Below are positions 1-10,079 of a stretch of 64,000 nt of DNA, piece by piece. The notes beneath the pieces were generated by a model that did not search any database, was not told where the DNA came from, and was given only the letters and a program-made list of their open reading frames with translations. The stretch's first letter is position 1. Each line of letters begins with the position of its first letter. Source of the DNA: Polytrichum commune (Eukaryota > Streptophyta > Polytrichopsida > Polytrichales > Polytrichaceae). A program made the translations under genes and the position numbers. The stretch spans positions 5,890,501 through 5,954,500 of the forward strand of contig OX485805.1 of NCBI GenBank assembly GCA_950295325.1, given 5' to 3'.

Positions 1-2147
1 AGAATGCTAAAGTCTTCAGCATTATTCTTGAGCTTACTTGTGTTCTTGAGTTGGGAAGATGACAACATCTTAGTTCTTGATTTCATGAGAAATGCGAAGA
101 AAGCATCATCCAACAAATACTTCCAAACCACATTCTTTGCAGCTTTGTAGCCATTGAACTTCTCCATACAAGCGATCTGTGGTGGTGGCTATCTCAGCAA
201 TATTGTTCCTACCCATATTTGTAGCTTTGTATATCCTCCACATTAGGTAGCCGACCCATTCACAAGCAGTTAAAAAATTTAGCACATATGTGTTTAGGTA
301 TTATCAAAGACAAAATTTCCCATGTAGAGATATAGAAATTAGAAGCAAGTCAAATATTTTCATAATGTTTTCCACAAAAATCAAATTATTATGAGTTTTT
401 GAAGTGGATATCATTTTTGACATATGCTCCTGCTATAGGCTACCCTCTTTCCGATCAATGATCATTTACAAACTAGCTATCAACTTAGTCATATAGTAGA
501 GGCACCTATTCCCAATCAAGACCCCATCAACAATTTGAAGGTAATAGAATTCCAATCAGGCCAAGACTCAATTTCAATCATGTTGGGGCTCAAATTTGAT
601 CAAGCCAGAACCAATAGTGGCATGACACATGTCCTGGTTTTGAGTGTTAAATTGAGGAAGAATGAGTGGTAACGACATACTCTAGACATTGGCAATATGT
701 TCAAGCCAACTTTTGACTTCAAAAATTCACAGTAAATTTAATTGCAAGGGATAAAATTAGCGAAATCTCTTCCTACACAAGAAAAATTTGCACCACATTT
801 ATTCTTCAAATATGTCAAATAATCTGAAGTGATTGGTTATGGGCACCTCTATTGTAGGCATTTTGCTAAGTTGGAATTTGATCATGACATATCAGCAATG
901 ATCAGCTATTCATATTGTGTTGCACTGAAATACATTGGCCTAAGCTGCGAAAATGGGATGGTGGTCAGGAATGGGACGGCTACCTTAGATGTGATAGTCA
1001 AATACAGTTCTCTCATTGAATTGGTGTGTTTGTTCCCAACACTTCAAATGGATGCCAAGGCTAGATACCACTCATCCACAAGCCTGCCAAGCATTTTTAA
1101 AGATCATGCATGCACAGGCTTGTATTTTTGGTGGCGAGAAGAAATGGGACTTTTTTTGTGCTTCTAAATGGCCCCTTTTTTAAATAAATGGTAAATTTAT
1201 CATGAGAGATGAAAGTTCCCAGACAGAGCTCTCAAGATGACAATACGTCAGTGTCACAAATCCCCGACCCCTATTCAGGGACATCCACAAACATAGTAAT
1301 AGAGGATGATACAATTCCAAGATCATAAGATCGCAAATCAGGCCTCATGCATATAATCGCTGAAAACAAATGGTGGGTGCAGCTCAGATTCATCTACCCT
1401 TTGAAAGGATTGAAAGAGGAATGGTGCAAGACATTCATGCATTTCCAACATAGGACAACAAGAAAATCAGTAAAGAGTGGTATTCTTGTCCTCAAAAGCC
1501 CCAGGGAGATTCCCACCAAATCAGCAAGACGATAATCTCAAATTAAAACATGTTACACAGAAAACATTGCCATAGTTACTCATAAGAAAAACACCAATAC
1601 TCAAAGTAAGACCCAGTGATCACTTTTGCAATATTAAATTGCAGCCAGGTGAAGGTCTTCGTACAAAGTCAGGTCTTGGACTACTCTTGCCTATGAAAAA
1701 TGCAACATAAAAAAGCTCATCACAACTTTGTGGTGTCGAGCATTTCTCCCAAAAGATCAGATATCAGCAGAATAATTTGACAATTATACTACACTCTGAC
1801 AAAATTCGGAGACACTATCACACGTTTCACTGCTAATTGCAGCAGTATAACTGGACAGGCAACCAAATGTTTCACAGGTCCTGTCCTCAGAGAGCCATAT
1901 TTTACATAGGCAAGTTGTAACTTTCACACTAACACAAGTGGCAATGTCATGACAGGAGACCCAGGACAGGGAACAAGGATTGCTGCCAGTCAAGATCATC
2001 TGTTTCTCCAAACCAGTATCACCTGTGGATCTTCATCCTATTAATTATAGCTGCTTGCTTCAAACACATATATGAACAGATCAACCAAGCATCTTCAACT
2101 TGCGTCCTACAAACACAAAGTTTTAAAAATAAGTATATTGCTTCACC
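1..2147. other. Intergenic, no gene recognised
   Basis: Low-GC sequence with only short open frames on both strands. The longest is a 112-aa plus-strand frame at 829-1167, which shows no motif I recognise. On the minus strand, 60-250 can be read for about 50 codons (containing EWVGYLMWRIYKATN) before a stop. It looks like an old coding fragment, but I cannot assign it. The right part should include the 3' end of the minus-strand gene that stops at 2148. Confidence 0.5.
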
Positions 2148-4028
2148 CTACTTTTTCTTCTTTTTCTTCTTCTTGTCTCCTCCTGCAGGATCACCACAGG
2201 GCTCAAGTTTCTGTTCTAGCTTGGTCTCAAAAGGCACTACCCGTGTCTCCCAAAACGTGTCTTGAGTGATATAGGTAGTACTCACTAGACCTTCAATGTT
2301 GAAGGTAACCATGGTATTCTCCAGGTCCTTTGCAAACCGCCAGGAGAGGGTGTCAGTAAATTCTGTCCCTGTAAAGTTGACCCCGCCATTTGTGCCAAAC
2401 GGAAGAACCATCAAAGGATTAACTGGAATCCTCTTTCCAAACTGCCAGATGGATTTCTTTTCTTCATAAAGCATGGGGTCAAGACGGTCAAAACTAGCCC
2501 CATGAAGATTAGACAAAATCCAAGTGAAGCTTCCACCTCGTTCATTGTATATTGGGAGCTGCTCCATTCTCCAGGGCTTTCCTTCTATTTTGGACGATGA
2601 GGACTTTCCCCCTGCCACTGAAATTCCAAATGTTGGTGTGGCCTTCACAGCAGCTGAAACACCAACCCGGACTTGCTCTCCTACTCCAACTTTGTAAGAT
2701 GTGTTGGTGGAGGAACCTGTCATAGTGACAGATGTCAACGAAGCTGTTGCAGGAGTAACAGAAAGTGCTACCCGCGTGGGAAAGTGCCCAGTTCTTTTCT
2801 CTTCCCAAGATTGCTCATCGACAATAACACGAACATGGTTGATGCCAACATTAAGTTCAATGAAGTTGGGTTGAATGTCAACACTAATATTGAACTGGAC
2901 ATTGAGCTTCATAATCTGCGGGAGGATTGGCTTCACATAATGGTAGTGCCGCAACAGATGCTTCTTATCCTTCTCATCTTGATATGAGCCTTCAAGTTCC
3001 ATAAGTAGCACCGGAACCTCCATGAGGACTTCCCAAAGTCCAAACTGAGCTCTACCAGTGCAACGCCAGGCAGAACTGCTGCTTTTCTTTGAGTCCTGTA
3101 TAGATACCGCTTTCAATGTACTGTAAAGTTCATACAACAATCTGTCCAGCCCGAGCTTGGCTGTAACCTTCGAGGCAAGCTGGAAAAAACCGTCATCAAT
3201 CCGGGACCTGATCTTAGAAAGTTCTGTCACCTTGGGATGCTCATAGCCAAGTAAAGCCTTCCGACCTTCAGTAGCCCGTATATTGAGCTCATCCCTCTTG
3301 ATCAGAAGTTCACGAAACACAGATCCGTGACCATTGCACCCTGCAACAACTAGCAACCTCCAAATAAAATAAACTTGGAAACACGACCTGGTTGCCTCAT
3401 GAATGTCTTCCTGATCAGAATTGGCAGACCTAAGCTCCAGGTTTTCATACTGCACTGTAAAGATTGTAGGGGGTAGCAAGCTTTTGAAGCTAGCCACAGT
3501 CTTTTGCCAATCCTTAGTTAGGCTCATATGCACAAATGGGTATCCATCTTCTTTGAACTTTGCAAGCTCATGGCCCATGAGTGCCATCCCAGCTGAATTT
3601 GTCAGTCGCAGAAGCTCTGCTAAGATATCATCATTGCCAGTTTCTGCAGCCTTCAACAATGCAAAGGCTAAAAACCTAGGCGTGAGCACTGAGCATTTGA
3701 GCTCAGCTTGACCCTTCCGAAGCTTATGCACAGTATTAAAATACCCTCCCTCAGTAGCACGCACAAGTGCATGACCAACAACATGTCCCTCCACTGACAG
3801 ACCAAGTATGTCAGCCATTTTTCTTTGTGCTCTATCATAGACAGTCTTGGACAGAAGGTCATTTGCATTGCTGAATTCTGCTGCATCTTGCCACAAATTT
3901 TTCAGGTTTGGAGCCAATATTTCCTTCTTTGCAACTTGCAAGACATCCTGAACGTCTGCCTCTTCACCTGACTTTGCAGCTCCACGCTCGGCTGCCTTCA
4001 GAGCCTGGCCAATCTCAGTCTTATCCAT
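2148..4028 (-). CDS. Unknown 626-aa protein, helical N-terminus and beta-rich C-terminus
   Basis: A single uninterrupted reading frame of 626 codons, far longer than chance at this base composition. I do not recognise the family. Residues 1-290 look alpha-helical and weakly ankyrin-like, with repeated ALVRATEGGYFNTV and ALLKAAETGNDDILAELL style helices. Residues 290-380 are amphipathic. Residues 380-610 look beta-rich, with alternating Val/Ser/Thr/Gly around 425-480 (SYKVGVGEQVRVGVSAAVKA) and an aromatic-rich end. The protein ends in eight lysines. There is no signal peptide or clear membrane helix, so a cytosolic or nuclear place is the default guess. The start at 4028 is the first in-frame ATG; an out-of-frame ATG lies 20 bases upstream. 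The beta part resembles sheet-forming domains only in texture, and no function is claimed. Confidence 0.8.
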   Translation of the reverse strand: MDKTEIGQALKAAERGAAKSGEEADVQDVLQVAKKEILAPNLKNLWQDAAEFSNANDLLSKTVYDRAQRKMADILGLSVEGHVVGHALVRATEGGYFNTVHKLRKGQAELKCSVLTPRFLAFALLKAAETGNDDILAELLRLTNSAGMALMGHELAKFKEDGYPFVHMSLTKDWQKTVASFKSLLPPTIFTVQYENLELRSANSDQEDIHEATRSCFQVYFIWRLLVVAGCNGHGSVFRELLIKRDELNIRATEGRKALLGYEHPKVTELSKIRSRIDDGFFQLASKVTAKLGLDRLLYELYSTLKAVSIQDSKKSSSSAWRCTGRAQFGLWEVLMEVPVLLMELEGSYQDEKDKKHLLRHYHYVKPILPQIMKLNVQFNISVDIQPNFIELNVGINHVRVIVDEQSWEEKRTGHFPTRVALSVTPATASLTSVTMTGSSTNTSYKVGVGEQVRVGVSAAVKATPTFGISVAGGKSSSSKIEGKPWRMEQLPIYNERGGSFTWILSNLHGASFDRLDPMLYEEKKSIWQFGKRIPVNPLMVLPFGTNGGVNFTGTEFTDTLSWRFAKDLENTMVTFNIEGLVSTTYITQDTFWETRVVPFETKLEQKLEPCGDPAGGDKKKKKKKK

Positions 4029-4350
4029 TTGAAACTCTCCACTGACATGCCGCTACGCCCCAATCCAAGAATAATCTTCCCCTCCGTGCTTGCACCTACA
4101 GAACAGAGTAATCTTCAGTCCCCAAAAAACCTCAGATATAAATCATCCTTCAGCAACACACAATTCGAGTGCAGAATACCAGACAGACTGAAACACACAC
4201 AACAGTCAGAACACCCTGCTGCCGGATCTGAAGAGCTAAAATTTGCAAAGCATGCAGCTAGCAGCATGCATCACAGTGACAATTCGCCTTCTAATTTGTT
4301 CAGCCATATCATAAATGTCACGTTTATGCTCCCGTTGAGTTTCTCGCAGC

Positions 4351-4790
4351 CACAAATCTCAGTAGAAACTTTTCAAGGTTGGAGGTCACCCAACAGTATG
4401 ACCTACTCAACCACTAATACCTACACTTTTCATCGTAACGTCACCAGAAGCACCTGTCATACAGGCACCATCCACAAACGTAGCCAGACCAAAAATAAAA
4501 TTGCTTTTGCACCTTACACAGAGCACACCTCTCTCGTTGCTCACACAAATCACCAACATCCCACTCACATGAATACCCTCTCCACAACCAAGCCCGGCAT
4601 CTTCAACCAAGCCCTAGTCATACATTTCTCAACGTCACAAATCTCCGTAGAAACTTTTCAAGGTTGGAAGGCCGCACCCGCCAGTACGACCTAATCAACC
4701 CCTACCTAGCACCTAGGATGTCCATCACCAGGAGTACCTATCATCTAGGCACCATTCACAAACATATGAAGACAAGAAACAAGAAACAAG
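4351..4790. repeat. Diverged direct duplication upstream of the unknown gene
   Basis: About 145 bp starting at 4351 is repeated, diverged, from 4636. Both copies start with CACAAATCTC(A/C)GTAGAAAC, continue with TTTTCAAGGTTGGA, and share later blocks such as AGGCACCAT(C/T)CACAAAC. The copies lie 0.3-0.8 kb 5' of the minus-strand gene that starts at 4028, so they fall in its leader or promoter. Confidence 0.75.
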
Positions 4791-4811
4791 AAACAAGAAA
4801 CAAGAAAAGAA
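4772..4811. repeat. (ACAAGAA)n microsatellite
   Basis: Five consecutive copies of a 7-bp ACAAGAA unit, ending in AAAAGAAA, directly after the second copy of the upstream duplication. Confidence 0.9.
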
Positions 4812-4823
4812 AGCCTCTGCACC

Positions 4824-5117
4824 TCAAATAGAGCCCTGACCGAAATCGCTCGAACGCACTAGAACAGGCACCGCAACGGCCTCCCCAACAACACCACACA
4901 GCAGAGACGAACAACCGATGCAACGAAACTCTCGTTCAAGGACACTAAAGAGCCTAGTGACAGAACTGATAAAGGTTGATTGAGAGCTATACCAGCAGAC
5001 CTGACAGTCAACAATCTCCGGTGCCTCGAGTTTCCACTCGCACCGCGGGCAATCAACACGGCATTCAGTGCCGTGAAGAAGCCTGAATAATTTCGAGCTG
5101 CACGACTGGGTCGCCAT
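4824..5117 (-). CDS. Possible small Cys-rich protein or 5' exon, unrecognised
   Basis: A 97-codon minus-strand frame starting MATQSCSSKLFRLLHG, in locally GC-richer DNA. The frame stays open upstream to 5270. It contains CPRC, then eleven residues later CQVC, and further on CIGC and a CG, which is zinc-ribbon-like spacing. It lies upstream of, and on the same strand as, the 626-aa gene, so it could be a separate small gene, an upstream exon or leader sequence. No domain is firmly recognised and it may be chance. Confidence 0.25.
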   Translation of the reverse strand: MATQSCSSKLFRLLHGTECRVDCPRCEWKLEAPEIVDCQVCWYSSQSTFISSVTRLFSVLEREFRCIGCSSLLCGVVGEAVAVPVLVRSSDFGQGSI

Positions 5118-5331
5118 GGCCGCCGAGGATTCGCAGTCAAGTAAGTTAAGCATACGGAAGCTGCTTGCAAATGCCATTTCAGGGCCGCAGGGAGGTTTAT
5201 CTGCGGGTAACACCTGCGAGCCATACTTGCCTAAAATACCCATGGTAATCTGATCATGTATTACACACAAATCGGAATCGATGAGGCCAGGGTTTCTTCG
5301 CCTCCGCCATCGCTAAAGAGAAATCTTATTA

Positions 5332-5500
5332 GGGTCGCTTCACACACGAGGCAAGGGCCATGACCATGAAATGGTGAGGGCCCTCGACTATCATCCAAAG
5401 GCCGTACCATGGGTGTTGGGAAAGCCATTTTGTGTAGTGACGGGCCGGGCCTTCAAACATAGTGTGAAGTGAGAATGGACCATGCTGAGGGACCATATTG
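5332..5500. mobile_element. PIF/Harbinger-type MITE, partial copy
   Basis: Begins GGGTCGCTTCACACACGAG directly after TTA. This is nearly the terminal repeat GGGCCACTTCACACACGAG of the complete copy at 14329-14826. Internal blocks (AGTGTGAAGTGA, TTGGTGGGAAAAG) are shared. No matching right end is seen, so this copy is truncated or decayed. Confidence 0.7.
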
Positions 5501-5809
5501 GTGGGAAAAGAGGGGCAGCTCTATCTCACTACATTAAATATGATATTTAGTGTGATTTATTATTTGGAATTACGTAATGTTATAAATGTTTATTGTGCAT
5601 CTCATTTTTTACCAACCATGGCCGAATTGGTTGTTTGGACACTATAGAACATTAAAAAATTTACATTAATAGTAAAAAAATATGGGAACGCGTAACTTTG
5701 AACAATAAGTCTCTCTAAATATCGTATTTAGAGTAGCTATGTATCTTCATTTCCTCTCTTTTTCACTCTCCTTTTGAGTTTTACATTTGGTGAGGAAGGA
5801 AAGGAGAGC

Positions 5810-6950
5810 ATGATGGATCAGCTTGAGAGAAGAGGGAGGATTCTTGTTGCATTGGCTTTATATGGTGTTTGCATATGATTGTGCAACATGTGTTTGATAT
5901 GCAATCATTGGCACTCAATGGAGAATGGAAAAATGCCTTGATTTTGAGCACTTGCTTTGAGAGTATGAAGATGAGTGATCGTAGTGTCTTAGCATTTGAG
6001 AAAAATGTAAGGTTCACAGAAGGTTATTATTGGATTCTTTCACAAAAAAAATGTTCAAGCAAAAAACTCATGTATGTCATAATACATTCAAATTTCGTTG
6101 TAAGAGGTTAGGTTTGTATTTTGAAAGAAATGATACACATATGAAAGAGACCATGCTAGTTGAGAGTAGAGTTGCAATGTCATTAAGGCTTGGGACTGGA
6201 AAAAACTTATGTATCGTAAAAACAATATGGGGTGGCTAAAATTATAATTTCAAAATTAGTGAGAAAATTCTATAGATTGGTAATGAACTTTTGTGTAATT
6301 TCCATATCCAACTCAGTTTAGGATTCTAACACAAGAATTTGAGGTTCTTCATGGGATTTTTCATATTATAGGAGCAATCGATGGATCTTACATTCCAATT
6401 TTTGTACATGTAATTGGAGAGAAATTTTAATACTATAGAAAATTATATCATTTGTCTTTACTATAAGGTATAATTGATACAAAATATGTAATTTGGGATT
6501 ACAAATTTGGATGGGCAGGAAGTATATATGATTGGGCATTATTCCAACCAACAAAAGCTAGAAAAAAATACATTAGAGATAAATTCTTACCTTATCAGTT
6601 GATTGGAGATTGTGCATATCTAATGCAAGCATAGATTTACAATTCATTCAAAAGTTGTGCAAAGGTTTTGAAAGGTTATAAAGCAAATTAGAATTTTATT
6701 CGAATTTCTACTCACATGTATGTAGAACGTGCTTTCGGAATTTTGAAAGGAAGATAGAGAATTATTATGAGAAAGATTGATATATCATTATGGCATATGG
6801 TTGATATAGTTGTTACATGTATTATGCTACATAATATGTGAACAATTAACAATGATAACTTTGATATGAAATGGATAGAAGATGTAGAGAGATTATTAAA
6901 AAAGGTGAATGGAGAATAGATCATTGAGAGAAGGACAAAAAATAATGGTT
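5810..6950 (+). pseudogene. Relic PIF/Harbinger transposase (HARBI1-like nuclease)
   Basis: Translating the plus strand gives recognisable HARBI1/DDE-4 nuclease segments: RRGRILVALALYG near 5840, LTQEFEVLHGIFHIIGAIDG around 6330-6380, DYKFGWAGSIYDWALF near 6500-6545, LIGDCAYLMQA near 6600-6630 and YVERAFGILKGR near 6720-6755. The first catalytic Asp (AIDGS) and second Asp (GD.AY) blocks are visible, followed by the ERAFG(I)LK block. The frame carries many stops and several shifts, so it cannot encode a working transposase. It would once have cut and pasted a DNA transposon with a 3-bp TWA target. The partial MITE at 5332 lies just upstream. Confidence 0.85.
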
Positions 6951-7745
6951 GAAATAGTAACTATAAATGAACTAAGAAATATCAGTATTACAAAAATATA
7001 ATAAAACAAGTTGATAAATATATTTTAAAAATACAAATAAAATAATGAAAATTTGAATATATACTACTGGAGGCCATAAAAATGCATGAAGCAATAGCCA
7101 AATCACTATGGTAGATGAAACTTTAGAGATATTCAATTTTCAATTTTCAAAATATGAATAGTTAATCTTATATAAATAAATAATTATAGTTTTATATTGA
7201 AGTTGTCATATGAGCATCTATATGTTTTAGAAATTTATTTATAGCTTAGAAAAACATAATCAAACTGAATAATTGCTAACTATTTTTTCCATAAGTCCTT
7301 CCATTTTGTCTTGAATTTTTTTTTCTTTTGTAATGCTTGGAGGTGAATTTTGTTGTGTAGCTTGAACACCGTGATATTTATCATTCTCTTTGAGTATTTG
7401 CTACCATTTAATTGATAAGACATGCACGTTGTCAATTCCACATATTTATATTTTCATAGTATTGACATTCATATCTATCATGGCCTGAATTTTTATTTGA
7501 ATGTTTGTTATTTTTAGATTTCATGATATGAACTTTGTATTTTTTTCTTATAAATCAATCAAGTTCTTCCAAAATTATGCAAACTAAAAATAATACAAGC
7601 ATAAAGTTTAATTCAAATATTCATTCATGACCACATACAACCACTAGAATTTAAAATAGATGACCATTGGATTAAGTATGAGATGTTCTCAATCTCTTAA
7701 CTTGTGTTTTAAAGCACCTCTAAGATGTTGAGCCATAATAAAAAT
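6951..7745. other. AT-rich intergenic, nothing recognised
   Basis: Strongly AT-rich sequence with many short homopolymer runs. I see no open frame, inverted terminal repeat or RNA gene. It may be the decayed right part of the Harbinger element, but no right end could be found. Confidence 0.4.
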
Positions 7746-7852
7746 GTAACAAACCTCTCACCGTTTATCACCGACTTCCACACTAACACGTATCAACCCA
7801 AAACAATCATAGACCAAGTAGGTCTTGGTTAAAGCTCAACCACCCGACCATA

Positions 7853-8404
7853 GGAGAGAGACCAAAGGTCCTCTCTCCTCCCCCGAGCTTCTTCTTATGC
7901 CCAAGCACTACTTTTACTTTCTATCTTTACATATAGTAAAAGTATCATATTCATAGCTCTATCTTTTAGTCCTACTATGAATCTTCTATCTTTGGTTCTT
8001 CTAGAACCTTCTTCCATCTCTTATCTCAATCTCATTCTTCCAATTGGAATTGTCTAATTCCAATTGGATTCATCCATCCTCCTTTCTAGTTGGAACTCTC
8101 TAATTCCAACTAAATTCATCCATTCATTCTTCTAGTTGGAATTGTCTAATTCCAACTAGATCCATCTATTCATTAAGAGTTGTCTAACTCCAATGAATAA
8201 CATTCATCTTTCCAATCCTGGAGCGGTCCAACTCCAATGCACCTCATCGAGAGTTGTCTAACTCATGTGCACATGTTCTCAATATGGAATGGTCTAATTC
8301 CAATGCACTATATGCGGAGCTGTCTAACTCCAGTGCACATGTTGTCAATCTGGAGTTGTGTAACTCCAATCCATCCATCTTCAACTAGGAGTTGTCTAGC
8401 TCCC
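7853..8404. repeat. Array of short imperfect palindromes (hairpin array)
   Basis: About ten units built as GGAGTT-GTCT-AACTCC or GGAATT-GTCT-AATTCC occur at roughly 8045, 8091, 8137, 8176, 8219, 8248, 8284, 8315, 8351 and 8387, spaced 29-46 bp apart. Upstream, other short palindromes continue the series: GGAGAGAGACC/GGTCCTCTCTCC at 7853, ACTTTTACT/AGTAAAAGT near 7910-7950, ATTCATAG/CTATGAAT near 7950-7985 and GGTTCTTCTAGAACC near 7996. Stem bases change on both sides together (AATT with AATT, GTT with AAC), while the GTCT centre is kept. The spacers are unique sequence. Confidence 0.85.
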
Positions 8405-9824
8405 ATCATCCTCCGCTTACACACTGGCACATGTGGTTAGAATATTCAATTATCCATCAATATTGGTATTTACCTTACAATGACACTACCGTCGATGACT
8501 AGGTGTCCATACACCCAACCTCGTCATCATGGTATACATTAAATGTCACATTGTCAATTAGGGGGGTACCACATGGGGGGTAGGCAGGCCGTACTGCTTG
8601 CCCCCATTGGCCAAGCCCACCTGCCACTTACCACACCAAGGGCAGGCAGGTGAGAGGCTATCCCCGGTGGCATCCCCGAGCGGCAGGGAGACTCTACCAG
8701 GGAAAATACACTGGCAGCGCTCACCTGCCGTGCCACATCAGATGGCAGGACCACCATATGGCGTCTCCTCCAGCACCCTCACTCCCCGCTCCTGCTCCGA
8801 GCTCCCGAGCTCCCCGGCAGAGTGTGGTGGGGGTCAGGGGCAGCGGCTGACGTGCCACCCCCCACCATAGGCTTTACCCTAGCCTTTACCTCCTCCCAGG
8901 CTGCCACTCATGTGGTATCGGCCTTAGCCTTGTCGTTGAGGACGCCTCGTCATCGTAGGATGGTAACTAGGTGTAGTTACATTACAAAAAAGGTGTAGAG
9001 TTCTAGTCATGATGCATGTCTAAAGTGCTAAGTCCTTAATGGAGAAAAAGGGGGCGATAGACCCAAACCAAGAGGCAAAGACAAAGGCCCAATTGGCCCA
9101 ATCTTAATATACATTTCTTCATCTTCAATAATTTAATCAAAATTTTGGATCAACATCAATGTTTCAATCAAATTATTTCATACTTTATTTTCTTGCTAAT
9201 TTTGCAATTTTTTCTTCCATGTCACTGCGAATGGCTATGAGAGTTTCAATTTCGTAATCTCGACATTTAATAAGGGCCTCCTCTTCACCTCCGAATCTCC
9301 CAACTCAATTTCATCAATCTTCTTCTCGGGTGTTCATTTTCAGTTTTAAAATAATTATCCTACCTCCCTTCTTCTTATCAAAGTCGTTTTCTTTCTTGGT
9401 GGTCTCTTCTACCTCTCCTCTTATGGTTGTAATTATACTACGTTCAATATTTTGTGACATTAATGATCCAAACACTTCTACATTTGCATCATCAAACAAT
9501 TGAAAATTGTTGAAATTCCTATTTTCCAATGAGGGTATGTGCAACCTAGATTATAGTTGTCTTCATGACATCTAAAGATAAGTTTGGCTTCACTGTTGGG
9601 TTTCAGAACCACTCTCATCTTGTGATAAACATATCATTGATGGAAAAAAAAAAAAAAAAATCAAATTTTTTTGTATACTCTTATCACACATAATATAAGT
9701 TCCAAATACTTTGACTTGTGGGTAGTTGGGAGAGATGACCTCTGCCTCTTTTTAACTAATATGTTTTGGAAAAGTTATTATTAGACAAACATTAAAATAA
9801 TTATGGCAGCCATCAACATTTATT
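8405..9824. other. Intergenic with a GC-rich island, no gene
   Basis: From about 8560 to 8900 the sequence becomes GC-rich (blocks such as GGCAGGCAGGTGAGAGGC), with overlapping short frames on both strands that I take as composition artefacts. From 8900 onward it returns to AT-rich DNA, with a 17-base A run ending at 9660 and nothing gene-like. Confidence 0.5.
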
Positions 9825-10076
9825 TCACTACCATGGTCTTCCGGAATTTGCGTCAAGCCTACCTCTTGGAGGTGGGCTTGATGCAAATTCCAACATATCA
9901 TGCATTCTTATCCACAGCCTGCCATGTAGGACTTTAAGTAAAATTTTCATCCACGAATGTTTCTTTTGGGCCTTTAAGCCCTCCTAGTGTAAAGTAAACT
10001 TGGACGGTCTCCACCTTTTCGACCAATGAGAACTCTTACATTGCAATGGTCACGGATCTTGTGTGTGAAGTGGCAC
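9825..10076. mobile_element. PIF/Harbinger-type MITE, right part
   Basis: Ends CTTGTGTGTGAAGTGGCAC followed by TTA, matching the right terminal repeat of the copy at 14329-14826. Internal blocks CATGGTCTTCCGG, GCCTACCTC and the TTTTCGACCAATGAGA stretch are shared with that copy in the same order. The left terminus is missing or too diverged to see. Confidence 0.7.
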
Positions 10077-10079
10077 TTA

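Noticed and set aside
829-1167. 112-aa plus-strand frame
   Set aside because: No motif, no splice context, AT-rich surroundings; it could be chance.
4029-4694. 221-aa plus-strand frame
   Set aside because: It starts at the edge of the unknown minus-strand gene, runs through the duplicated upstream block and has Ser/Thr/His-rich random composition.
8045-8404. CRISPR-like array of evenly spaced repeats
   Set aside because: The repeats are short variable palindromes, the spacing is uneven (29-46 bp), there are no cas genes and the DNA is a plant nuclear sequence.
7746-8980. Possible solo LTR (TGTAAC...GTTACA) containing the hairpin array
   Set aside because: The ends look right, but the flanking 5 bases do not match and no primer site or polypurine tract is present.
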